Shown here: in pieces, positions 10,793-19,616 of the stretch
Layout of the letters: each line of letters begins with the position of its first letter
Position numbering within the stretch: position 1 is the first letter of the stretch
From: Mitsuokella multacida DSM 20544
GTDB taxonomy: Bacteria; Bacillota; Negativicutes; Selenomonadales; Selenomonadaceae
Direction: 5' to 3'
Length of the DNA: 64,000 nucleotides
Assembly (NCBI RefSeq): GCF_000155955.1
Contig: NZ_GG697141.2
Span: 62,001-126,000, forward strand
Position numbers and translations under genes: made by a program
The notes under the pieces: model-generated
Told to the model about the DNA's origin: nothing
What the model saw: the letters and a program-made list of their open reading frames with translations, nothing else
Database searches by the model: none

Positions 10793-11595
10793 TGAGCACG
10801 CGTTTGGATAAAAAGATGGCTGACCTCAAGGCAGCCGGCAAAAAGGGAATCTTCATCTACATCACGGCTGGTGCGCCGGACGTCGAGACGACGCTCAAGG
10901 CCGTCCGCGAGGCGGAGAAGGCAGGCGCCGATGTCATCGAGCTCGGCCTGCCGTTCTCGGACCCGATGGCGGATGGCCCGGTCATCCAGTCGGCCTCGGT
11001 CTGCGCCCTGAAGAATGGCATGACGCTCAAGAAGGAGCTCGAGATTGTGCGCGAGATCCGCAAGTTCTCCGACATCCCGCTGATCGGCATGGGCTACATC
11101 AACAACATGTACCACTACGGCTTCGAGAAGTTCGTCACGGACTTCAAGGCAGCCGGCATGGACGGCATCATCGTGCCGGATGTGCCGCATGAGGAGTCGG
11201 GCGAGATGCGCAAGATCTGCGCAGCGCATGATTTCCATCTGGCGGAGTTCATCACGCCGGGCACGACGGAGGCGCGCATGACAGAGACGTGCAAGGACGC
11301 GACGGGCTTCATCTACTGCGTCTCGAACAACGGCGTCACAGGCGTCAAGAAGATCGACTACTCGACGATCGGCAAGGTCTGCGAGAAGGCGCGCAAGTTC
11401 ACGGATACACCGCTGGCCGTCGGCTTCGGCATCGGCTCGCCGGAGGCGGCCGTCGCGGCTGCGGCGAAGAGCGACGCCGTCATCGTCGGCAGCGCCGTGG
11501 TCAAGCGCCTCATGGACGGCAAGTTCGCGGAGGCGATGGCGCTTATCGGCGCGATGCGCGAGGCCCTCGATGCGGCGTACGGCAAGAAGGCCTGA
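10792..11595 (+). CDS. trpA: Tryptophan synthase alpha chain
   Basis: 267 residues from ATG 10792. Catalytic E50 (VIELGLPFSDP) and D61 (MADGP) match the two acids of the family, and the GVTGVKK and GFGIGSPE loops bind the substrate phosphate. It releases indole from indole glycerol phosphate. It is translationally coupled to trpB by the shared TGATG. Confidence 0.95.
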
Positions 11596-11644
11596 CGCGC
11601 ATCCGTTATCCTATCCTATGCGTGACATGAGAGGAGCAATCATC

Positions 11645-13139
<1,495 letters not shown>

Positions 13140-13147
<8 letters not shown>

Positions 13148-13160
13148 TTAATAGCATCTA
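13140..13160. other. Probable prophage attachment site (attL)
   Basis: The boundary between GC-rich trp DNA and phage DNA falls at about CTAGATAATTA, between trpG codon 8 and the integrase terminator. The core repeat cannot be defined without attR, which is outside the window. Confidence 0.65.
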
Positions 13161-13181
13161 TGACTGTATCTGAATAACACG

Positions 13182-13222
13182 AAACCCTTATGGTTACTAT
13201 ATTTGTAGCCATAAGGGTTTTC
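13182..13222. terminator. Bidirectional terminator at the phage left end
   Basis: A 16-bp stem (AAACCCTTATGGTTAC with its near-complement, GT pairs allowed) around TATATTT, with T and A runs. It would end both the truncated trp transcript and the converging integrase transcript. Confidence 0.85.
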
Positions 13223-13237
13223 TGGTTTCTATGGGTT

Positions 13238-14341
13238 TTAGTGCTTATCTCTGGTATCTAAGCACTTTTTTAGCACTAAATCTCCTATCATCTCAGCAGC
13301 TTTCCTGTCGTTATCCTCTACGTAATGCGTATAGACGTTCAGCGTAGTCATTGGAGATGTGTGCCCTAGGCGATGCGATACGGTCTTTATATCAACACCG
13401 TTGGCAAGCAGTTGTGTGGCATGGAAATGTCTAAGGTCGTACATACGCAGCTTTGGATATCCAAGTGCATCAAAGAGTTTCCGTGCATTACGATTGATGG
13501 TCGCAGGAGGGACAAAGGACTTCTTGCGCCCAAAGAATACATATGGGCTTTCCTTTGGTATCTCATTGATAATCTCTAGTACGCTATACTCAACAGGGAT
13601 GATTCGTATCGACTTGGCTGTCTTGGCACGATCCGATAGTTCAAAGTTGGTTTGTCCCCTCGTCACTGTGTTTAAGATACTAATGGTGTCATTGGCCATG
13701 TCTATATTCTTCCATTGCAGTACACAGGCTTCTCCAACACGGATTCCAGAGGACACGATGAGGAGCATCATGTGATATAGATATGGGTACGATGAGTGCT
13801 CACGGACATACTCTAGGATGTGCTGTATCTCATTCACAGACGGGAGAATCTTCATTGTCCTGGTATGAAACATACTGCCCCTTGCACTGAATTCAGGGAC
13901 ATGCTCGATGATTCCCTTGTGCTTGGCATAGAGAAACAGGGACTGTATCTTGGTAGACCTCGTTCTCATAGTCGTGTCAGCAGCGTCCATGTCACTCAGT
14001 ATAGAGTCAATGTCTTTCCCTCGTATAGACCCGATATTTCTCTTGTATAGACTGGACAGGCATGTATTAAACACACTCTCTATTGTCTTTTGCGTGGATA
14101 TCTTGATATCCTTGTCATGGAAGTACATATGGATGACTTCTTGTAGTGTATAGTCTTTCGATGAGGATTTGTCGTATTCTCGTAGTAATTCCCTAGCTTC
14201 ACGCATAGACTTCACGATACGACTATGGCGTTTCTGCTTCTTCTTACCGTCTTTTGTATAGACGTAGCCAACGGTCACTGTGACTTTGTATCGCTTGTCA
14301 GGGAGCTGCTGTATACTACCCAATGAAGAACGCCTACGCAT
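13238..14341 (-). CDS. int: Prophage tyrosine integrase
   Basis: 367 residues. An N-terminal arm-binding region is followed by a SAM-like core-binding domain (~60-155) and the catalytic domain with R (SSGIRVGEA), LRHFHATQLL, RLGHTSPMTT and the tyrosine in NVYTHY. It cuts and rejoins DNA at att sites. It is the first phage gene after attL and points back to the attachment site, as usual in temperate phages. Confidence 0.95.
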   Translation of the reverse strand: MRRRSSLGSIQQLPDKRYKVTVTVGYVYTKDGKKKQKRHSRIVKSMREARELLREYDKSSSKDYTLQEVIHMYFHDKDIKISTQKTIESVFNTCLSSLYKRNIGSIRGKDIDSILSDMDAADTTMRTRSTKIQSLFLYAKHKGIIEHVPEFSARGSMFHTRTMKILPSVNEIQHILEYVREHSSYPYLYHMMLLIVSSGIRVGEACVLQWKNIDMANDTISILNTVTRGQTNFELSDRAKTAKSIRIIPVEYSVLEIINEIPKESPYVFFGRKKSFVPPATINRNARKLFDALGYPKLRMYDLRHFHATQLLANGVDIKTVSHRLGHTSPMTTLNVYTHYVEDNDRKAAEMIGDLVLKKCLDTRDKH

Positions 14342-14343
14342 CG

Positions 14344-14751
14344 TTAGTCTCCTTTGTACATCTTGACACAGAACGCCATAAACTTTTCCGTGACAGTGAA
14401 ATAGTCAGCCAAGTCCCACAATGAGATATGGCCTTGTTTGACTGCATCGTCTAAATCACGCTCTGGGACAAGGTAATGCCCTGCCCAGACCATAGCCTTG
14501 TGCTCTGTCTTGTCCATGAATATACGATCGGCATAGCAATGACATACCGTAGCATTCCCGACAGATGTGAAATGATGTCCAAGTTCTTCTGCAAAAACTG
14601 AACGTCTTTCCGCGAGTGTTTCGATGTCTTTCGCAATCCCTATCATCTTGAGTCTACCGTCATCAATGTATATCCCTCGCAATGGATAGGGGAAGTCTGC
14701 GGGCTGTACGATGATATGCTCATTCTTTGCCAGTTCCATCATTTTCTTCAT
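14344..14751 (-). CDS. ImmA/IrrE-like protein
   Basis: About 135 residues. FAEELGHHFT matches the zinc site of the ImmA/IrrE (M78-like) family, but the first histidine of HExxH is Glu, as in many phage members. It overlaps the repressor gene by ~32 nt. In ICEBs1-type systems ImmA cleaves the repressor to trigger induction; the same pairing here suggests that role (inference). Several starts are possible (14751, 14742 or 14739). Confidence 0.75.
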   Translation of the reverse strand: MKKMMELAKNEHIIVQPADFPYPLRGIYIDDGRLKMIGIAKDIETLAERRSVFAEELGHHFTSVGNATVCHCYADRIFMDKTEHKAMVWAGHYLVPERDLDDAVKQGHISLWDLADYFTVTEKFMAFCVKMYKGD

Positions 14752-15046
14752 ACTTCAGTTTCTGCTCTCTATAGAATTTCTCGACAGCTAATTGTAATTC
14801 TGGCGGTAACGACGTACCCTTCTCATTGTGTGCTGCGACAGTCATGTCGGTCCCCATGAGGTAGTCAGCAGACACTCCAAAGTAATCACTGAGGATACGG
14901 ATACTCTTCCAACTCGGATTCGAGTCTGCTCTTTCGCATTTATTGATGGTCATCCAACTCAGTGGCGTCCCATGTCTCTCAAGGTCAGCCGCAAGTTCTC
15001 TCAAGCCTAATCCCTTGGCTTCTCGTAACATTTTGATGCGATTCAT
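14720..15046 (-). CDS. CI-like phage repressor (XRE family)
   Basis: 108 residues from ATG 15046, set by a perfect AGGAGG upstream. Residues 1-65 are an HTH_3 domain (MLREAKGLGLRELAADLERHGTP, then ISDYFGVSADYLMG). The short C-terminal part has no LexA-type peptidase, consistent with control by the adjacent ImmA-like protein. It faces the early operon across an overlapping promoter/operator region. Confidence 0.9.
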   Translation of the reverse strand: MNRIKMLREAKGLGLRELAADLERHGTPLSWMTINKCERADSNPSWKSIRILSDYFGVSADYLMGTDMTVAAHNEKGTSLPPELQLAVEKFYREQKLKYEENDGTGKE

Positions 15047-15066
15047 AAAAAATCCTCCTAACCCTG

Positions 15067-15107
15067 TTGACAACGATGGTTATACGACGTATAATAATAC
15101 TTGTCAA
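15067..15107. promoter_or_regulatory. Facing promoters sharing a palindromic operator
   Basis: Rightward: TTGACA (15067-15072), 17 nt, TATAAT (15090-15095). Leftward, for the repressor: TTGACA (15107-15102), 17 nt, TATAAC (15084-15079). Between and over both -10 boxes lies the perfect palindrome TTATACGACGTATAA (15080-15094). A repressor bound there would block both promoters. Confidence 0.85.
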
Positions 15108-15214
15108 GCGACAAGAGAGGTTGTCAACAACAATCATATAACGGTTTATATTATGATTGTACCATAGATAACTCCACTTGTCACAGAATTGCCTAGTTTC
15201 AAGGAGGAATTTTT

Positions 15215-15820
15215 ATGGCAAACATTATCAACAAGTCGTTCAACGCTGCTGTATCCCCACAGGGTAAAGCAATGTGGGCGAAAATCAACTCTCGCGTTGA
15301 CGAGTATGAGGGCAAGAAGAAATACAGCGTTGATGTTGTGTTCAACAAAGATGGCGAGCAGAAGATGCTCAAGATCATCAACGATGCACTCAACGAAGCC
15401 AAGAACAGTCCAGAGTACACTGGTAAGGTCTGGCGCAATGACACGGAGCGTCTTAGCTACCACAATGAAACCGACAAGGATGGCAACGAGACTGGTAATC
15501 TGATTTTCCATTTCCAGACCAAGGCTTACATGCGTGACCGTGAGACTGGAGAGGAAGTCCAGAAAATCATCCCTGTGTTCTCCAATGAAGAGAAACGCAA
15601 ACTGAACAAGGACGAGTCCATCGGCAACGGTTCGATGGTTCGCATCAAGTTCACACCGAGTGCCTACTGGATGAACAAGTCATCCAATGGTATCAACCTT
15701 TATCTCTCGAAGATTGTCGTAGATAAATGGGTGAAGTTCGGCGGAGGTGATGATGACTTCAGTGAGTTCGGTATTGGTACAGATGATGCTTTCCTGTCCG
15801 AAGATGATATTCCTATCTGA
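15215..15820 (+). CDS. Phage single-stranded DNA-binding protein (T7 gp2.5-like)
   Basis: 201 residues, start set by AAGGAGG. The N-terminal FNAAVSPQGKAMWAKI, an internal OB-like beta core and the very acidic C-terminal tail (DDDFSEFGIGTDDAFLSEDD) fit the DUF2815/gp2.5 family, which coats ssDNA and recruits replication proteins through the tail. First gene of the early rightward operon. Confidence 0.85.
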   Translation: MANIINKSFNAAVSPQGKAMWAKINSRVDEYEGKKKYSVDVVFNKDGEQKMLKIINDALNEAKNSPEYTGKVWRNDTERLSYHNETDKDGNETGNLIFHFQTKAYMRDRETGEEVQKIIPVFSNEEKRKLNKDESIGNGSMVRIKFTPSAYWMNKSSNGINLYLSKIVVDKWVKFGGGDDDFSEFGIGTDDAFLSEDDIPI

Positions 15821-15884
15821 TTGATGATTGGGGAGCATGAGAAAAATCTTGTGCTCCCTTTTACTTTACCCAAAAGGAGAAACC

Positions 15885-16439
15885 ATGAAGATTTACCATT
15901 TAGATTCATTTCAACTTCGTGCTGTAGCACTGGATGACGATATCTATTTCGTCGGAAAAGACCTTGCCAAAATCCTTGGATACAAGAATGAGCGCGATGC
16001 AATCCGTAATCATGTACGGAAACACAATAAAGAGACATGTGCTATCCCTGATGACCGTGGGGTATTGCAGCAGACCAATTGCATCTCCGTAGAAGGTGCA
16101 TTGGAACTTATCAATACGTGCCGCAGTACACAGTGGGTTCCCATGGTACGTAACTGGTTTAACTCAAAAGTATTACCAGATGCCGTGAGATACCGTCAGG
16201 CACTCAGAGTTGAGGACGAATATAACTACTGGATGACTCCTGTATATACCTACAAGGACATCCTGAAGCGGCTCGACGTAAACACTAATGTGTTATCCGA
16301 TTTCCTTATGAATCATAATTTCATGGACACAAACTTCCATTTGATGAACAAGGGGATTTTCATTGACAACCATAAGTTCACACGAGTTGGCTATGAGTTC
16401 ATCAAAGAGATGATGAAAGCGGAGGGATTCAAGAAATGA
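15885..16439 (+). CDS. Bro-N family antirepressor-like protein
   Basis: 184 residues from ATG 15885 (AAAGGAG upstream). Residues ~15-100 form a Bro-N domain (DDIYFVGKDLAKILGYKNERDAIRNHV, then VEGALELINTC and VRNWFNSKVLPDAVR). The C terminus is a shorter winged-helix-like region (YTYKDILKRLDV). Such proteins often counteract the repressor or act as DNA-binding regulators. Confidence 0.8.
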   Translation: MKIYHLDSFQLRAVALDDDIYFVGKDLAKILGYKNERDAIRNHVRKHNKETCAIPDDRGVLQQTNCISVEGALELINTCRSTQWVPMVRNWFNSKVLPDAVRYRQALRVEDEYNYWMTPVYTYKDILKRLDVNTNVLSDFLMNHNFMDTNFHLMNKGIFIDNHKFTRVGYEFIKEMMKAEGFKK

Positions 16440-16600
16440 ACTATGAGCACCTTGCAATAGAACTCAAGGGAATGGCACAGATTGTCTATGCGATTGCCGA
16501 GTCTCCGTTTGAGAATCCAGAAGCATTAGTGTTCATCAGTGAACACCTTGATGCCATTGCAAAGATCGTGGAGGATGACGTGAAGAATGGACGAGTATAA
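16436..16600 (+). CDS. Small acidic phage protein
   Basis: 54 residues, starting in the ATGA overlap with the gene before it. Mostly helical and acidic (ALVFISEHLDAIAKIVEDDV). Unknown function; its place inside a tightly packed operon supports it. Confidence 0.6.
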   Translation: MNYEHLAIELKGMAQIVYAIAESPFENPEALVFISEHLDAIAKIVEDDVKNGRV

Positions 16601-16805
16601 AATTCTTAAGAAGAAAATCCTTGAGCTATCGAGAACCATTGACTCTCAGAATGATGCACTGAATCTCGCAGCAAAAGAGTACAGGAATGCAGCTCTATGC
16701 TCTAAGTGTAAAATGGAAAAGGTTTGCAGAAATGTAGATTTTCCAGAGTGTTATATTTCATGTGAAGATGTCATAAAGTGTCACTGGATGCATGATATGG
16801 AGTGA
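16587..16805 (+). CDS. Small Cys-rich phage protein
   Basis: 72 residues: a helical N-terminal half (DEYKILKKKILELSRTID) and a cysteine-rich second half (CSKCKMEKVC, then ECYISC and C) that may bind a metal. Unknown family. It overlaps the previous gene by 14 nt. Confidence 0.55.
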   Translation: MDEYKILKKKILELSRTIDSQNDALNLAAKEYRNAALCSKCKMEKVCRNVDFPECYISCEDVIKCHWMHDME

Positions 16806-16812
16806 ATATAAA

Positions 16813-17286
16813 ATGGATATGGTATTTGCAAATCGACTCAAAGAGGTACGAGAGCGTTCTGGGATGAAGCGCAAGGAAGTCGCTGAGAAATTAGGGATTA
16901 CCATGCAGGCTTATACGTGTTATGAATATGGCAGACGAGAGCCTAGACTCAGTAACCTCATTAAATTATCCAAAATCTTCGATATACCAGTTGATGTGTT
17001 ATGTTCGCCTTATCCCGTAGACATGACAATCGACAGTTGCTCGGATTTCATCAATTCGATTGACGGTTGCGGCATCGAGAGAATGACTGATAATCCCAAT
17101 AATTACCTTGTGACTATTCCGTATTCTCCTGAGTATTCCCTTGATTTAGTAATGCCAAGAGAAGATGTAATCTCTATGTGCCAGAGTGTAAACGGTTCTA
17201 AGACGGCATTTGTGAGGGCATTCAAGAATAGGTACTTAATGTGTGCAGCTAAATATGCCACTACAAACAAGGTTCTTTATTGGTAA
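16813..17286 (+). CDS. XRE-family DNA-binding regulator
   Basis: 157 residues from ATG 16813 (GGAG upstream). Residues 1-60 form an HTH_3 domain (FANRLKEVRERSGMKRKEVAEKLGITMQAYTCYEYGRREP). The rest has no recognised motif. It may be a Cro-like or accessory regulator of the early operon. Confidence 0.8.
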   Translation: MDMVFANRLKEVRERSGMKRKEVAEKLGITMQAYTCYEYGRREPRLSNLIKLSKIFDIPVDVLCSPYPVDMTIDSCSDFINSIDGCGIERMTDNPNNYLVTIPYSPEYSLDLVMPREDVISMCQSVNGSKTAFVRAFKNRYLMCAAKYATTNKVLYW

Positions 17287-17299
17287 GGAGGAAACATAA

Positions 17300-18049
17300 A
17301 TGAATGACCTGGTAATTTCTGAGATTGCAAACGAGTGTGTGTTGGACAGCCGTAGAGTGGCAGAGATGATTGGTAAAACACATGCACATCTTTGCCGTGA
17401 TATTGATGGATACATCGCCGTCATGAGTCAAAATCCAAAATTGGATTCTGATAAATTCTTCATCAAGCAGACCTATACGGCAGGCACAGGCAAGCAGTAC
17501 AAGCGTTACGACATTACCAAGATGGGATGCGAGATGGTTGCCAATAAACTCACAGGACAGAAGGGTATCATGTTTACGGCAAAGTACGTAGAAATCTTCA
17601 ATAAGATGGCAGAGCAAATCATTGAGGAGCGAACGGACTCCTATATGATTACCGATCCTGTAAAGCGTGCCAAGAAATGGATTGAAGAGGAGACGGAGCG
17701 CCAGAAGCTCCGCGCTGAGAATAAGGAGATGCTGCCGAAAGCACAGTTCTATGACACGGTTGCTAATACAGAGTCCTTGTTCTCCATGGCTGATGTTGCC
17801 AAAACATTAGATATGGGCATTGGACGCAACAAGCTCTTTGCATTTCTCCGTAACAAGGGTATCCTTGATAAGGACAATCACCCATATCAGAAATATGTCG
17901 ATGCAGGATACTTGAGACTCGTTGAGGATCATTGCAAGGCAGGGGATAACGACGTTGTATACAAATGTACCTATGTCAAACAGAAGGGCATTGATTATAT
18001 CCGTAAGATTCTCTTGAAGGAGCGTGAACTCAATGAAATCGTGGAGTGA
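17300..18049 (+). CDS. Rha / KilAC-type phage antirepressor
   Basis: 249 residues. The N-terminal ~100 form a Rha domain (VAEMIGKTHAHLCRDIDGYI, then YDITKMGCEMVANKLTGQKG). A helical linker leads to a KilAC/ANT domain (LFSMADVAKTLDMGIGRNKL, then GIDYIRKIL). Rha proteins interfere with host or phage regulators. Strong AAGGAGG ribosome site. Confidence 0.85.
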   Translation: MNDLVISEIANECVLDSRRVAEMIGKTHAHLCRDIDGYIAVMSQNPKLDSDKFFIKQTYTAGTGKQYKRYDITKMGCEMVANKLTGQKGIMFTAKYVEIFNKMAEQIIEERTDSYMITDPVKRAKKWIEEETERQKLRAENKEMLPKAQFYDTVANTESLFSMADVAKTLDMGIGRNKLFAFLRNKGILDKDNHPYQKYVDAGYLRLVEDHCKAGDNDVVYKCTYVKQKGIDYIRKILLKERELNEIVE

Positions 18050-18338
18050 TTGCAATAAGCCACACAGGCTGACACTAGAATACATGAGGTCTCAGCATAT
18101 CAATGGATTTACCAATGGTAGACCAACAAAGAGCTTCTTCAAACTCTACAATTTCTTCAAAAAGCAGCCATTGGAAGTCTTGAATCTGCTCCATGAATTC
18201 CTGGAGACGAAACCAAGAAAAAATATGAACATGTCACAGCTTTTCTATGAAGCTCGCAACTGGAACACGGGGACTAAGGTAGCCAAGATTACCAAGACAA
18301 ACGAAACAGATTACTTTGCACTACTCAAGGAGATGTAA
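18033..18338 (+). CDS. Phage protein of unknown function
   Basis: 101 residues. ATG 18033 is chosen because AAGGAG sits 9 nt upstream. The N terminus is basic; helices such as SFFKLYNFFKKQPLEVLNLL and an FYEARNWN motif follow. It overlaps the previous gene by 17 nt. Confidence 0.6.
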   Translation: MKSWSDCNKPHRLTLEYMRSQHINGFTNGRPTKSFFKLYNFFKKQPLEVLNLLHEFLETKPRKNMNMSQLFYEARNWNTGTKVAKITKTNETDYFALLKEM

Positions 18339-18341
18339 TTT

Positions 18342-18512
18342 ATGACAGACAATAAACTCAAACGATTCCAGATTATCATGAATAGACGCAGAAACATGAA
18401 TGGTAGATTCAAAGAGATTGCTCCACACCATGCTAGGGAAAATCTCAAGGTGGTTGCTAAGAGGGTTGCCGAGGAAAATGCCAAGCACAAGAAGGAGAAG
18501 AAACATGAATAA
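18342..18512 (+). CDS. Small very basic phage protein
   Basis: 56 residues, rich in Lys and Arg (RRRNMNGRFKEI, then KHKKEKKHE at the end), which would suit nucleic-acid binding (inference). It starts 4 nt after the previous stop and overlaps the next gene by 8 nt. Confidence 0.5.
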   Translation: MTDNKLKRFQIIMNRRRNMNGRFKEIAPHHARENLKVVAKRVAEENAKHKKEKKHE

Positions 18513-18795
18513 CGAGTATAAAGACATCATCAAGAAGTGCTTCCCAACCATGAGAGACGATGACCTTGAAGCGGTATTCGACGTAGCAAAGATTGCTGAG
18601 AAACGTTTCAACATGTGTGCCGATTTCCGCAGCGCTGTCGAGGAGCACCTTAAAGATAAGGGGTATTCAAAGAAAAAGCTCAAGGACTTCATAGAGCTGT
18701 ATGATGCAGTGTTTGCCATTGGTAACTCAACTGGCGCAACCATGTTCGCCCTTGCTACCGATACTGTAAAAACAAACCATTTATTTGACTTCTAA
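18505..18795 (+). CDS. Phage protein of unknown function
   Basis: 96 residues from ATG 18505, with GAAGGAGAAG upstream. Helical protein with EDHL/KDKGYSKKKLKDFIELYDA segments. No recognised family; coupled to the preceding small basic gene. Confidence 0.6.
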   Translation: MNNEYKDIIKKCFPTMRDDDLEAVFDVAKIAEKRFNMCADFRSAVEEHLKDKGYSKKKLKDFIELYDAVFAIGNSTGATMFALATDTVKTNHLFDF

Positions 18796-18809
18796 GGGGT
18801 GGTGATTGT

Positions 18810-19208
18810 ATTAAGCAGGGAATCATATTAGCCGCAGGACTGTTACTCTCCATGGCTTCACCGTTAGCAAACGCATCGGTATTGCATCCAGACTACGTGG
18901 AGAGCGTGGAAATTAAAGCAGTCCAAGAATTGGCACAGGACCAAACACGGATTGTCCAAGGGAATGTCAGTGCCTATACAGGGGGATACGTTATGGCAAA
19001 TGGTGAACGCCCTCATGTAGGAGCCGTAGCAAACGATGTGTTGCCGTTCGGAACCGTTGTGAAAATCAATGGGCGAGAATACGTAGTCAAGGATCGTTTC
19101 GGTGGTAACTATGGCATTGAACGTTTTGATATCTACATGGACGATGAATCATCCTGTTGGGACTTTGGCAGACAGTATGTTGACGTAGAAATAGTAGGAG
19201 GAATCTGA
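18810..19208 (+). CDS. Secreted 3D-domain (double-psi barrel) protein
   Basis: About 132 residues if translation starts at ATT 18810. A near-perfect ribosome site (TAAGGGGTGGTGATT) lies directly upstream, and that start yields a full signal peptide (IKQGIILAAGLLLSMASPLANA). The first in-frame ATG (18852) would remove most of it. The mature part has the 3D-domain pattern of MltA/YabE-type proteins: VSAYTG, ANDVLPFGTVVKI, KDRFG, IERFDIYM. It may act on peptidoglycan outside the membrane. Confidence 0.75.
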   Translation: MKQGIILAAGLLLSMASPLANASVLHPDYVESVEIKAVQELAQDQTRIVQGNVSAYTGGYVMANGERPHVGAVANDVLPFGTVVKINGREYVVKDRFGGNYGIERFDIYMDDESSCWDFGRQYVDVEIVGGI

Positions 19209-19616
19209 ATGGACGAAATCATTAAACTCTTTGGTGTAGCATATGGTGAGCATTTTCTTCTCAATGACCGTGGTGGCGAATTCTTCTTTACGCCAAGTGC
19301 ATTGAAACGTGTATTTAATGGCGTGACAACGGATGACCCCAGAACGCTCATGGATATGCTTGCAAAGAGATGTACATTGGACGATGTGTATGACAACGTA
19401 GGCTATGGGGATGACTTCTGGTATATCGAGCACATCAATGGCAAAGACTACGTGCGCAAAGATGTATTTGACATTTACGATCCTGTATGTCTCTCGCTGT
19501 ATAAGTCGAATAACGTGTTCAAGACCCAGAAAGCTGCATCGCGCAATATTGAGAGAGTCAAGAAAGAACTCAATGATTTCTACAATGATTCCGTAAGGGG
19601 CTATGGCGATGAGTAA
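19209..19616 (+). CDS. Phage protein of unknown function
   Basis: 135 residues, AGGAGG upstream, starting directly at the previous stop. It has a mixed alpha/beta pattern with an FFTPSALKRVF segment and a basic C-terminal helix. It precedes the primase-helicase. Unknown. Confidence 0.6.
   Translation: MDEIIKLFGVAYGEHFLLNDRGGEFFFTPSALKRVFNGVTTDDPRTLMDMLAKRCTLDDVYDNVGYGDDFWYIEHINGKDYVRKDVFDIYDPVCLSLYKSNNVFKTQKAASRNIERVKKELNDFYNDSVRGYGDE

Noticed and set aside
13150-13240. A tRNA gene as the prophage target
   Set aside because: No tRNA is present at the left junction; the interrupted feature is the trpG start.
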